Of a stretch of 64,000 nt of DNA, positions 55,395 to 63,923 are shown piece by piece. The notes below the pieces were generated by a model. The model did no database searches and was not told the origin of the DNA. It was given only the letters and a program-made list of their open reading frames with translations. The position numbers and the translations under genes were made by a program. Origin of the DNA: Pseudacidovorax sp. NFM-22 (GTDB lineage Bacteria > Pseudomonadota > Gammaproteobacteria > Burkholderiales > Burkholderiaceae_C). The stretch spans positions 1-64,000 of the forward strand of contig NZ_JACBFY010000007.1 of the NCBI RefSeq assembly GCF_021401245.1, in the 5' to 3' direction. The first letter of the stretch is position 1. Each line of letters opens with the position of its first letter.

Positions 55395-56357
55395 TCATTC
55401 GATCCGGATCTTGGCCTCGGCCACGATGCGCCGGTAGAGCGTCATGTCCTCGGCGATGGCGCGGCCCAGCTGGCCCGGCTCGCCACTGGCGGGATTGAGG
55501 CCCAGGTCTTCCAGGGTACGGCGCAGGCCCGGATCGGCCAGGGCAGTGGCCGCCGCCCGCTGCAGCCGCTCCATCGCGGGCTGCGGCAGGCCCTGCGGCG
55601 CCAGCAGCCCGACCCAGGAGTCGAGCGTGAACCGGGGCAGCCCGGACTCGGCCACCGTGGGCACGTTGGGCAGGCGTGGGTCGCGCCGCGAACCGGTGAC
55701 CGCGATGATGCGCACCTTGCCGGCGTCCGCATAGGCCTTGGACGCCGCATCGAAGGTCAGGTCCAGCAGGCCCGCGGCCACATCGGCCGCCGCGGCCGCG
55801 GTGGACTTGTAGGGCACGTGCACCATGTTCGTTCCGGTCAGCAGCTTGAAATACTCGCCGCCGAAGTGGGTGCCGCTGCCCTGGCCGGCGCTGCCGTAGC
55901 TGAGCTTGCCCGGGTGGCTGCGGGCATAGTCGATCAGTCCTTGCAGGTCGGTCACCGGCAGCTTGTTGCTCACCACCACCGGCAGGCCGTAGGTGCCGGC
56001 CATCGCCAGGGGCGCCAGCAGCCGCGTCGGGTCGTAGCGCGCCGTCGGATCGACGATGGGCAGGATGCTGTAGCTGGTGTTGGTGAACAGCAGCGTGCGC
56101 CCGTCCGGCACCGCCCGTGCCACGGCATCGATGCCGATGCGCGAGCCGGCACCGGGGCGGTTCTCGACGATCAGCGTCTCGCCCAGCAGGCGTGACATGC
56201 GCTCGGCGAGCGCGCGGGCGGCCACGTCGGTCACGCCGCCCGGAGGGAAGGGCACGACGATCTTGATGGCCTGCGACTGGGCCAGCGCCGGCCCGCAGGC
56301 CAGGGCACCGAGGCCCAGCAGCAGCGAGCGGCGAAGAAGGGAAGGGTGGGCTGTCAT
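55395..56357 (-). CDS. Bug-family periplasmic solute receptor
   Basis: The 320-residue receptor starts at ATG 56357 with GGAGAC upstream, signal peptide SLLLGLGALACGPALAQ, then IKIVVPFPPGGVTDVAARALAE, GETLIVENRPGAGSRIG, PDGRTLLF and VHVPYKST. It ends a leftward operon (OCD, DapA-like, aldehyde dehydrogenase, Bug), so it likely takes up that pathway's substrate. Confidence 0.87.
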   Translation of the reverse strand: MTAHPSLLRRSLLLGLGALACGPALAQSQAIKIVVPFPPGGVTDVAARALAERMSRLLGETLIVENRPGAGSRIGIDAVARAVPDGRTLLFTNTSYSILPIVDPTARYDPTRLLAPLAMAGTYGLPVVVSNKLPVTDLQGLIDYARSHPGKLSYGSAGQGSGTHFGGEYFKLLTGTNMVHVPYKSTAAAAADVAAGLLDLTFDAASKAYADAGKVRIIAVTGSRRDPRLPNVPTVAESGLPRFTLDSWVGLLAPQGLPQPAMERLQRAAATALADPGLRRTLEDLGLNPASGEPGQLGRAIAEDMTLYRRIVAEAKIRIE

Positions 56358-56404
56358 GGTGTGTCTCCGTCGTTGTCGGTCGTTGTCGTGGTCGGGCTGC
56401 GCCC

Positions 56405-57898
56405 TCAGCCGCCCGCGGGCACGAGCCCGTCCCAGCAGAGGTACTTGATCTCCACGAATTCGTCGATGCCGTGGCGCGAGCCCTCGCGGCCCAGGCCGCT
56501 CTGCTTGACCCCGCCGAAGGGCGCCACCTCGTTGGAGATGAGGCCGCAGTTGATGCCCACCATGCCCGACTCCAGCCCGGCCGACACGCGCCACAGGCGT
56601 GCGGCATCGCGACTGTAGACATAGGCCGCCAGACCGAACTCGGTGGCATTGGCCATCTGCAGCGCCTCGGCCTCGGTGTCGAAGCGGAACACCGGCGCCA
56701 GCGGGCCGAAGGTCTCCTCGCGTGCGACGGCCATCGCTGGCGTGGCGCCGACCAGCACCGTGGGCTGGAAGAAGTGGCCGCCCAGCGCATGCCGCCCGCC
56801 GCCGTGGGCGACGCGCGCACCTTGCGCGCAGGCATCGGCGATGTGGGCCTCGACCTTGGCCACGGCCGCGTCGTCGATCAGCGGACCGAGCTGCGAGCCA
56901 GCCTCCAGCCCCGGGCCCACACGCAGCTGCGCCACGCGCCGCACCAGCCGCTCGACGAAGGCATCGTGCACGCCCGACTGCACCAGCAGACGGTTGGCGC
57001 TGATGCAGGCCTGCCCGGTGTTGCGGAACTTGGCGGCCACGGCGCCTTCCACGGCCGCGTCCAGGTCGGCGTCGTCGAAGACCAGGAAAGGCGCGTTGCC
57101 GCCCAGCTCCATCGAGCATTTCTTGACGGTGCCGGCGGCCTGCGCCAGCAGCAGCCGGCCCACCTCGGTGGAGCCGGTGAAGGTGATCTTGCGCACCAGC
57201 GGATGGCTGCACAGCACGCTGCCGATGGCCCGTGTGTCATGCCCCGTGAGCACGTTGAAGACGCCATCGGGCAGCCCGGCACGCCGGCCCAGTTCGGCCA
57301 GTGCCAGCGCCGTGAGGGGTGTCTGGCTCGCGGGCTTGACCACCATCGTGCAGCCGGCCGCCAGTGCCGGTCCGGCCTTGCGGGTGATCATGGCCGCCGG
57401 GAAGTTCCAGGGCGTGATGGCCGCGCACACGCCGATGGGCTCGCGCAGCGTGACGATGCGCGCCGTGGTGCGTGGCCCGGCCAGCACCTCGCCGGCCACC
57501 CGGGTCGCCTCTTCGGAGAACCAGCGCAGGAAGGAGGCGGCGTAGTCCACCTCGGTGCGCGCCTCGGCCAGCGGCTTGCCGCCTTCGAGCGTGATCAGCG
57601 TCGCGAGGTCCTCGCGGTGCGTCACCATGCCTTCGTACCAGCGCCGCAGCACGTCGGCCCGTTCGCGCGCCGTGGTGGCGCGCCAGGCCAGGAAGGCGCG
57701 CTGGGCGGCCTCGATGGCGGCCTCGGTCTCGGCCTCGCGCAGCCGCGGCAACTCGGCGATCAAGGCGCCATCGGCCGGGTTGTGCACGGGCGAGCGGCCA
57801 TGGGGCGTCTCCTCGATCCAGCGGCCATCCACGAAGGCGGCGGACCGCAGGAGGCTGGCGTCCTGCAGCAGCGATGCGATGGGCAAGGCGCTCAGCAT
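56405..57898 (-). CDS. NAD(P)-dependent aldehyde dehydrogenase (succinate/2-oxoglutarate semialdehyde type)
   Basis: The 497-residue enzyme is a full-length ALDH of the succinate-semialdehyde type. Asn165 in TPWNFP, Glu264 in MELGGNAP and nucleophile Cys298 in NTGQACIS are all present, and EEVFGP appears as EETFGP near residue 398. In sugar-acid pathways this enzyme oxidises 2-oxoglutarate semialdehyde to 2-oxoglutarate. It overlaps the DapA-like gene by seven bases and lies upstream of the Bug gene. Confidence 0.88.
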   Translation of the reverse strand: MLSALPIASLLQDASLLRSAAFVDGRWIEETPHGRSPVHNPADGALIAELPRLREAETEAAIEAAQRAFLAWRATTARERADVLRRWYEGMVTHREDLATLITLEGGKPLAEARTEVDYAASFLRWFSEEATRVAGEVLAGPRTTARIVTLREPIGVCAAITPWNFPAAMITRKAGPALAAGCTMVVKPASQTPLTALALAELGRRAGLPDGVFNVLTGHDTRAIGSVLCSHPLVRKITFTGSTEVGRLLLAQAAGTVKKCSMELGGNAPFLVFDDADLDAAVEGAVAAKFRNTGQACISANRLLVQSGVHDAFVERLVRRVAQLRVGPGLEAGSQLGPLIDDAAVAKVEAHIADACAQGARVAHGGGRHALGGHFFQPTVLVGATPAMAVAREETFGPLAPVFRFDTEAEALQMANATEFGLAAYVYSRDAARLWRVSAGLESGMVGINCGLISNEVAPFGGVKQSGLGREGSRHGIDEFVEIKYLCWDGLVPAGG

Positions 57899-58911
57899 GG
57901 ATGGCGGCCCGTCATGTAGGCGCTGTCCGGGTCGGCCGTGACCGGCAGGCCCGCGGCCACCAGGCCCTGGCGCAGCATCTTCATCAGGCGGTCGGGCACA
58001 CGCATGGCCGGCCCGCGCAGCGGCCCGCCGTTGAAGCCGGCCAGCCAGTCCTGGTACTTCCACATCGTGCGGTTGAGCACGCCGGTGCCGCCTGCGTAGG
58101 TCTGGGCCGCCGCGCCGTTGGCATTGCGCGCCGGGCCCACGCGCCAGTAGGCTTCCATGGCGGCGTCCCATTCGCCGCGGCGGGCCAGCTCGAAGGCGCG
58201 CGGGTAATAGTGGCTCATCCACTGCGTGTTGCTGGTGCCCGAGAACTGCAGCTGCATCAGGCTCATCATGGGAATCGCATCACCCTCGATCGGGCAGCTG
58301 ATGACCACCTCGTCGCGGAAGTGGTGGTACATCTCGCACAGCCCGGCGATGAGCGGAAAGCCCTGCTCGGACTTGATCGCCACGATGTTGGGGCAGTCGT
58401 CGAGCAGGCGGCGCACCAGGGCCACCGACATGCCCGCCGGGTGCACGCGCTCGAAGCCCCACAGGGGAATGGGGAAGAGCATCACCGCCAGGTCGGTCGC
58501 CTCGCAGAAGGCGCGGGTGTAGTCGTAGATCTCCTGCTCGGTCGTGGGCCAGAACTGCGGCGGGTACGACAGCAGCACGATGTCGGCGCCGGCCTTCTGC
58601 GCCAGCTGCGCCGCCTCGATGTTCTCCGCCAGCGTGCCGAAGGCGGCATGGAAGAACAGGCCCATGTCCTGGCCCACCGTGTCGCGGGCCCAGGCGGTGA
58701 ACTGGGCGTTCTCCTCGGGCGTGATCGCCACCTCGCTGCACAGCAGCGTGTAGCGGTAGCCCAGTTCGCGCGCCAGGGCCACGTCATGGCGGATGCCGCG
58801 TTCGTTCAGCCGCTTGAGGTCGGCGGAGTAGCTGGGAATGGTGACGGCCGAGCAGCCGGTGAGATGGTCGCGCGCCCAGGCACGGGCGTCTTTGCGGGCA
58901 TAGGAAGGCAT
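57892..58911 (-). CDS. dihydrodipicolinate-synthase-family aldolase/dehydratase
   Basis: The 339-residue protein has the DapA-like barrel and the Schiff-base Lys180 in NIVAIKSEQG. The usual YNxP tyrosine near the middle is replaced: the motif is VMLFPIPLWG, with Phe in place of Tyr. This points away from true dihydrodipicolinate synthase and towards dehydratase or aldolase relatives. With the semialdehyde dehydrogenase it could turn a keto-deoxy sugar acid into 2-oxoglutarate semialdehyde. Confidence 0.82.
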   Translation of the reverse strand: MPSYARKDARAWARDHLTGCSAVTIPSYSADLKRLNERGIRHDVALARELGYRYTLLCSEVAITPEENAQFTAWARDTVGQDMGLFFHAAFGTLAENIEAAQLAQKAGADIVLLSYPPQFWPTTEQEIYDYTRAFCEATDLAVMLFPIPLWGFERVHPAGMSVALVRRLLDDCPNIVAIKSEQGFPLIAGLCEMYHHFRDEVVISCPIEGDAIPMMSLMQLQFSGTSNTQWMSHYYPRAFELARRGEWDAAMEAYWRVGPARNANGAAAQTYAGGTGVLNRTMWKYQDWLAGFNGGPLRGPAMRVPDRLMKMLRQGLVAAGLPVTADPDSAYMTGRHPC

Positions 58912-58943
58912 GGCGTTGCTCCGAGGGAATGAAGGGGAAGGGC

Positions 58944-59960
58944 TCACTTGGCCACGGGCACGATGGACCGCGCCAGCGCATCGCCCCGGCCGCCGGCCCG
59001 GGCGCGTTCGAACAGCATCTCGGCCACCACCACGTCCTGCAGCGCCGAGCCGACGGACTTGTAGAGCACGATGTCCGACGGGCCACGCACCAGCCGGCCG
59101 GCGACGAGGTCGGTGAGCGCATGCAGCCGGTCTTCGAAGGCGACGCCAGCGGCGCGGGCGGCCAGCATGTCGCCGGTGTCGTGCGCCACCTCATCGGGCA
59201 TGTCGGCCACGATGAGCGCGCTGCGGGCGAGGGTGTCGACGTCGACCTCGCGCTGCTCCGGCAGCGTGGAGCCGATGGAGACCACGGTGGCGCCCGCGGC
59301 CAGCCAGCGGCCCTGCAGCACGGGCGTTTCGTCGCGGCTGCGGGCGGCGCACAGCACCACGTCGGCCTCGGCCACGGCGGCCTCGGCACTGGGGCTGCCC
59401 TGGACGTCGTCGCACAGCTGCCGGTGGAAGTCCGCCGCGAAGGCCTCGCGGCGCTGCGGCGTGGGGCTGTAGACCCGCACCCGCGACAGCGCACGCACCG
59501 CCGCCAGCGCAGACAGCAGGCCGCGTGCCTCGAAGCCGGCGCCGATCACGGCCACCGCGAGCGGACGCCGGGGCGCCGCGGCGTCCACCGCCAGGGCGGC
59601 CGTCGCGGCGGTGCGGATGCCGGTGATGCGGTTGCCGTCGATGAGCGCCGCCAGCGCGGTGCTGCGCTGGTCGAACAGCGACACCAGGTAGCTGGCGCGT
59701 CGCGCCGTCATCGAGGCCGCGATCAGCTTGCAGCCCATGTGTGCGCCGGTGGGCGAGACCGCGCTCAGCCCGCGCAGCCACAGGCCGTCGCCACGGGCCA
59801 TGGAGCGTGGGGGCACCGCGGCCGCTGCGGTCGGTTGGGCGTAGGCCTGGCGCAGGGCCGCGATGGCCGCCGGCCAATCGGCCAGTTCGGCCACGTCCTC
59901 GTCGCTGAGGAACAGGGTCGGCGGCGGCGCAGAAGCCGCTTCTGGGTGGGACGAGCCCAT
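58944..59960 (-). CDS. ornithine-cyclodeaminase/mu-crystallin-family protein
   Basis: The 338-residue protein has the OCD family form: an N-terminal dimer domain (LFLSDEDVAELADWPAAIAALRQAYAQ), GCKLIAASM with the conserved Lys, GIRTAATAALAVD, and the Rossmann motif VIGAGFEARGLLSAL. It could be a cyclodeaminase, an imine reductase or an alanine-dehydrogenase-like enzyme. It leads the leftward operon, preceded by a 7+7+7 inverted repeat and its LysR gene. Confidence 0.82.
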   Translation of the reverse strand: MGSSHPEAASAPPPTLFLSDEDVAELADWPAAIAALRQAYAQPTAAAAVPPRSMARGDGLWLRGLSAVSPTGAHMGCKLIAASMTARRASYLVSLFDQRSTALAALIDGNRITGIRTAATAALAVDAAAPRRPLAVAVIGAGFEARGLLSALAAVRALSRVRVYSPTPQRREAFAADFHRQLCDDVQGSPSAEAAVAEADVVLCAARSRDETPVLQGRWLAAGATVVSIGSTLPEQREVDVDTLARSALIVADMPDEVAHDTGDMLAARAAGVAFEDRLHALTDLVAGRLVRGPSDIVLYKSVGSALQDVVVAEMLFERARAGGRGDALARSIVPVAK

Positions 59961-60021
59961 GGTGTCTCCTTGGAAAGAGACCCGATGCTAGGGAGCGCCT
60001 GCCTCCCAGGCGAGCGCATCG

Positions 60022-60042
60022 GCGCGAAAGCAGCATTCGCGC
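60022..60042. promoter_or_regulatory. candidate LysR box before the OCD operon
   Basis: GCGCGAA-AGCAGCA-TTCGCGC is a perfect inverted repeat with a 7-base centre, 62 bases upstream of the OCD ATG. It lies in the 101-base gap between the LysR gene and the operon, both on the minus strand. Confidence 0.6.
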
Positions 60043-60061
60043 AAATGCAAAGCGGACGGAC

Positions 60062-60985
60062 TCAGCCGTGCAGTCGCAGCACGCCCGGCGCCAGCGTGCG
60101 CAGCAGCGCCGCCACCGAGCGCGTGGCCAGCGTGCTCGGCCGCTGGGCCGTCTCGGCGAGCACGACCGCGCGGGTGAGCGTGGGGCGCGCGATGCGCACC
60201 ACGGCAAGCTGGCGCGCGAGCGGCGCGTCGAGCGTGCCGGCGGTGATGGCCACGCCGCCGCCGCTGGCCACCATCTGGTGCTGGAGCCGGATGGAATCGG
60301 CCTCGAGCGCGCAGGTCAGCGCGACGCCACGGTCCCGCGCCAGCTTCACCAGCCGGGCCCGCAGCGGATGCGGGTCGCTCGGCAGCACCAGCGGCAGGCC
60401 GGCCAGCTCATCGAAGGAGACGGTCTTGCGCCCGGCCAGCGGATGCTGGCGCGGCATCACGAGGTTCAGGTGCAGCCGCGCCAGCACCGGCTCGGTGGCG
60501 TCGTCCGGCGTGTCGGTCTCGCGCAGCAGCGTGGCCATGTCGAGCCGGCCCTGGCCCAGCCATTCCTCCAGCTGGCCGCTGGCGCCCTCGGTCAGGTGCA
60601 GGCGCACCTCCGGCCAGCGGCGCCGGGCCTCGGTGAACAGCGGACCGGCGAGCACGCCCACGGTGGAAGGCAGCATGCCGACCCGGACATCGCCCATGGG
60701 CAGCCCGCTGCGGGTGCGCATGTCGTCCGCCAGCTGCTCGGCCTCGCGCATGAGCGCCTGGATGCGCGGCAGCACCTGCGCGCCGAACTCGGTGAGCACG
60801 ACGCCGCGACCCGTGCGCCGGAAGAGCCGGGTGCCCGCCTCGGTCTCCAGCTGGGCGATGTTGCGGCTGACGACCGACGCCGGCATGTCCAGCGTCCCCG
60901 CGGCCCCCGTGACGCTGCCAGCCTGGGCCACGTGCACGAAGAGCCGCCATTTGGCGTCGAGGATGGTGGGAGCAGAGGCGACCAT
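60062..60985 (-). CDS. LysR-family regulator
   Basis: The 307-residue regulator has MVASAPTILDAKWRLFVHVAQAGSVTGAAGTLDMPASVVSRNIAQLETEAGTRLFRRTGRG and a normal effector domain. Its position upstream of the OCD-DapA-ALDH-Bug operon, in the same direction, makes that operon its likely target. ATG 60985 fits the family start; a longer in-frame start at 61087 would add a Pro/Ala-rich region. Confidence 0.83.
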   Translation of the reverse strand: MVASAPTILDAKWRLFVHVAQAGSVTGAAGTLDMPASVVSRNIAQLETEAGTRLFRRTGRGVVLTEFGAQVLPRIQALMREAEQLADDMRTRSGLPMGDVRVGMLPSTVGVLAGPLFTEARRRWPEVRLHLTEGASGQLEEWLGQGRLDMATLLRETDTPDDATEPVLARLHLNLVMPRQHPLAGRKTVSFDELAGLPLVLPSDPHPLRARLVKLARDRGVALTCALEADSIRLQHQMVASGGGVAITAGTLDAPLARQLAVVRIARPTLTRAVVLAETAQRPSTLATRSVAALLRTLAPGVLRLHG

Positions 60986-61087
60986 GGCCCCGGATTGTGC
61001 GCAGGGCGCGGTGCGGACGGGCTCGGCTTCCCCCGCCGCATCACCTTGTCGCGGCACCGGCGGAGGAGTGGCCGCGCCAAGTGCCAC

Positions 61088-62449
61088 TCAGGCGCGGAGA
61101 TCCGGCACGCGCGGCAGAGCGCCCGCGTGGGCCGGAATGGCGGCGCCGTCGTGGACGCGCCCGCCCGTCCGCTGGGCCAGCACGAAGGCCGGCAGCGCCA
61201 GAAGCGCGCAACCGGCGAGCACGGCAAAGGCCAGCCCGAAGTGCCCCGCGCGGCCCACGATGCCATTGGCCAGGCCGGCGCTGAAGGCTGCGCCCACGCC
61301 TTGCATCGTCAGCACCAGGCCGAGGGCCAGGTTGTAGCGGCCCGAGCCGCGCACATAGCGCTCCACCATCAGCGGGGTGGCCACGCCCAGGGCGCCGGCA
61401 GCGATGCCGTCCAGCACCTGCACCGGCAGGTTGGCCCACACGCTCGGAAAGGCCCAGGCCAGCAGCCCCCGCACCGGCAGGATCAGGATGGCCAGGTAGA
61501 CGAAGGCCGACAGGTCCCAGCGCCGGCTGCGCGACACCCACAGCGCCACCGGCACCATGGTGAGTTGTGCCACCACGATGGCGACGCCCGTCCACAGCAG
61601 CGGGGCCGCGTCGGGCTGAGTGGCCGCCAGACGCTGGTTGAGCAGCGGCAGCATGGCCGCGTTGCCCAGGTGGAAGAGGGCGCAGGTCAGCGCGAAGAAC
61701 CACAGGGCCTTGTGGCGCAGCAGGTCACCGAAGCCTTCGGGCGCGGCCTGCACCGGCTGGCTGCTGGTGGGCGCCGCGGTGGCATCGACGCCGCGGGCCG
61801 CGGCATGGTCGATGTCCTGCGCACGGATGGCCGCCACGCACAGCAGCGCGCCCACCGACATGGCCAGCATGACGGCCATCATCCACGGCGCGCCGAACAG
61901 GTGGGCCACCACGCCTGCGCCCAGCGCCGAGACGATGTTGCCCGCATGGCTCCAGGCCTCGTTGCGGCCGGTCTGCCGGCGCAGGCCCTCGCGGCGCGCC
62001 AGGCCGAGCGTGAGGCCGGCCAGCGCCGCGGCCAGCAGCGCCCCGGCCGCACCCGCCACGGCCTGCGAGGCGATCAGCAGCGCGGGTGAGCGCGTGGTGA
62101 AGGCGCAGGCACTGCCGGCCAGCACCAGCACCACCGCGACGACCAGGAGCAGCCGCTTGGCGGCGGACCGGTCCACCCACGCACCCGCCAGCGGTGTCAT
62201 CACCACGGCAGCCAGTCCCCCCGCGGTCAGCGTCAGGCCGATCAGCGACTGCGCGACCCGCTGGCTCTGCAGGTAGGTGGCCAGGAAGGGCCCGAGCCCG
62301 TCGCGCACGTCGGCCAGGAAGAAGGCCATCCACGCCAGTGCCGTGAGCGACCCCGCGGTGGCGGTGGCGGTGGCGGTGGCGGTGGCGGTGGCCGGGGCCG
62401 GGCACGAAGCGGCGGCCATGGGCATCGCCAGCGTGGGGGTGGTGGTCAT
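61088..62449 (-). CDS. major facilitator superfamily transporter
   Basis: The 453-residue transporter has about 12 membrane helices, with the loop motif GAWVDRSAAKRLL between helices 2 and 3. The first 32 residues contain a run of Ala-Thr repeats (TATATATATATA) encoded by six tandem hexamers. It would move a small molecule across the inner membrane; the substrate is not known. It is the last gene of a group with two motif-repeat proteins. Confidence 0.83.
   Translation of the reverse strand: MTTTPTLAMPMAAASCPAPATATATATATATAGSLTALAWMAFFLADVRDGLGPFLATYLQSQRVAQSLIGLTLTAGGLAAVVMTPLAGAWVDRSAAKRLLLVVAVVLVLAGSACAFTTRSPALLIASQAVAGAAGALLAAALAGLTLGLARREGLRRQTGRNEAWSHAGNIVSALGAGVVAHLFGAPWMMAVMLAMSVGALLCVAAIRAQDIDHAAARGVDATAAPTSSQPVQAAPEGFGDLLRHKALWFFALTCALFHLGNAAMLPLLNQRLAATQPDAAPLLWTGVAIVVAQLTMVPVALWVSRSRRWDLSAFVYLAILILPVRGLLAWAFPSVWANLPVQVLDGIAAGALGVATPLMVERYVRGSGRYNLALGLVLTMQGVGAAFSAGLANGIVGRAGHFGLAFAVLAGCALLALPAFVLAQRTGGRVHDGAAIPAHAGALPRVPDLRA
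62357..62392. repeat. six tandem GGTGGC hexamers in the MFS gene
   Basis: Six perfect copies of GGTGGC (GCCACC on the coding strand) encode Ala-Thr repeats near the N-terminus of the transporter. Copy-number change would keep the frame and alter the tail length. Confidence 0.85.
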
Positions 62450-62469
62450 GCCGCGCCTCTGTGGCCGCG

Positions 62470-63012
62470 TCAGCGCTGCGGCAGCGGCTGGCCGTTGACG
62501 GTGCGGGCCTCCATCACCCGGCCCTTGCCGCCGGCGAGCGGGCGCGCGGGGCCTTCGGCCTCCACCGCGTCGCCGACCTTCAGGCCGGCATGCACGAAAC
62601 CATCGGGCTTGAGGTGCACGAAGTCGCCGCTGTCCAGCACCACGCCGTTGGGCGCGCCGTGCTTCGCATGGTTGATGCGCACCACCCGCCCGCGCACGGG
62701 GCCGTCGGTGCTTGCCGCGTCCACGGGCCTGCCGGCCACATGGCTCAGTCGGTGGAAGTCGTAGACCACGTGGTCGCCTTCGCCCTTGTCGGAAGGCAGG
62801 CGCAGGCTGCCTTCCACCGTGACCGACTGGCCCGGCTTGACGTTCGCGAAGGCATCGGCGGCGGTCTCGTCGTGCTTGTCGAACACGAACTGCGTGGGAA
62901 TGCCGTGGGTGTCGATGAGCAGCCCTTCGTAGCCGCCGCGCGGGCTGTAGATGAGGTGCTGGAACTGGCCTTCGACGGCATAGACGTCGATCATTTCTTC
63001 GGGATGAGGCAT
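62470..63012 (-). CDS. cytoplasmic protein with DGT-type repeat motif, unknown function
   Basis: The 180-residue product has no signal peptide. It contains a segment like the two repeats of the next gene: AKHGAPNGVVLDSGDFVHLKPDGF, with a preceding VRGRVVRINH strand. The first half has YSPRGGYEGLLIDTHGIPTQFVFD, which looks like another copy. I do not recognise the family. It is 20 bases before the MFS gene. It may be an OB-like beta-barrel. Confidence 0.65.
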   Translation of the reverse strand: MPHPEEMIDVYAVEGQFQHLIYSPRGGYEGLLIDTHGIPTQFVFDKHDETAADAFANVKPGQSVTVEGSLRLPSDKGEGDHVVYDFHRLSHVAGRPVDAASTDGPVRGRVVRINHAKHGAPNGVVLDSGDFVHLKPDGFVHAGLKVGDAVEAEGPARPLAGGKGRVMEARTVNGQPLPQR

Positions 63013-63080
63013 GGATGCTCCGGGTTCTTGGACAAGGGAAGGAAAGGTGGCGCGGCGCCAACGCGCCGCGCAAGAAGACG

Positions 63081-63923
63081 TCAGACCGGCCGACGCTGCG
63101 GGCCCGGCGCCGGGCCCGGGCGGGGTGCCGGCATGTCGACGCTGCCCGAGAGCACGTCCTGCAGGGCCTGCGGCGAGGTGCCGAGGCGCGTGGCCTCCAG
63201 CGACGTGCCCAGAGGGCCACGGGTGCCCCAGCCCTGCGCATACAGCGGTGCGCCGGGTTGCAGCAGGCCGCCGATCATGCGGCCCACATGCGGCGGAAAG
63301 CGCACGATGGTGCCGTCCTGCAGCAGCACGCCGTTGACGTCGCCGCGGCCGGTGGAGAGCACGCGGACGATGCGGCCCCCGGCGTCCATCGCGGCCAGGG
63401 CGCCCATGGCGCGCGGTGCGGGCGGCACGGCGCCCGGCGCCGGCGGCTGGTCGACCACCGTGCGTCCCCGCGCGCCGATCTGCTGCGCCTGCAGCACGCC
63501 GCCGTCGGTGGCCCGCCAGCCGCTCACGTCGATGCGCTCGCCGGGCTGGGCCAGGGCCGTCAGCTCGGCCGAGAGGTGCGGGGGAAAGCTCACCTGCGTG
63601 CCGTCCTGCAGCAGCAGGCCGTCGGCTTCGCCGTTGGGGTTGATCAGCCAGCGGGCCAGCGGGCCCGACACGCTGGCCTGGGCCTGGGCGGGCGGCGGCA
63701 GGGCCATCGGCCCGGCGACGGGCATCGGACGCGGTTCGGGCAGGGGCGCCGCCAGGGCGCCGGCGCGCGGTGCGGCCATGGGCCGCGGGGCCGCATCGGT
63801 CATCGGAAACACGGGTGCGGCGGGCGGCACCGCCTGCGGTGCCGGCTGGGCGCCCGCGATGCCGGAGGCGACGACGAGGCCGGCGAGCAGGCCGGCGCGA
63901 AGGGGGAATCGGGTCAAGGTCAT
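63081..63923 (-). CDS. secreted protein with two DGT-type repeats, unknown function
   Basis: The 280-residue protein has a signal peptide (LLAGLVVASGIAGAQ), a Pro/Ala-rich linker of about 60 residues, and two copies of a motif: NPNGEADGLLLQDGTQVSFPPHLSAEL and GRGDVNGVLLQDGTIVRFPPHVGRMI. Each is followed by a strand of the form G..I.V.GW. The cytoplasmic neighbour at 62470 carries a similar motif. The function is unknown; small beta-barrels that bind a ligand are likely. Confidence 0.68.
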   Translation of the reverse strand: MTLTRFPLRAGLLAGLVVASGIAGAQPAPQAVPPAAPVFPMTDAAPRPMAAPRAGALAAPLPEPRPMPVAGPMALPPPAQAQASVSGPLARWLINPNGEADGLLLQDGTQVSFPPHLSAELTALAQPGERIDVSGWRATDGGVLQAQQIGARGRTVVDQPPAPGAVPPAPRAMGALAAMDAGGRIVRVLSTGRGDVNGVLLQDGTIVRFPPHVGRMIGGLLQPGAPLYAQGWGTRGPLGTSLEATRLGTSPQALQDVLSGSVDMPAPRPGPAPGPQRRPV

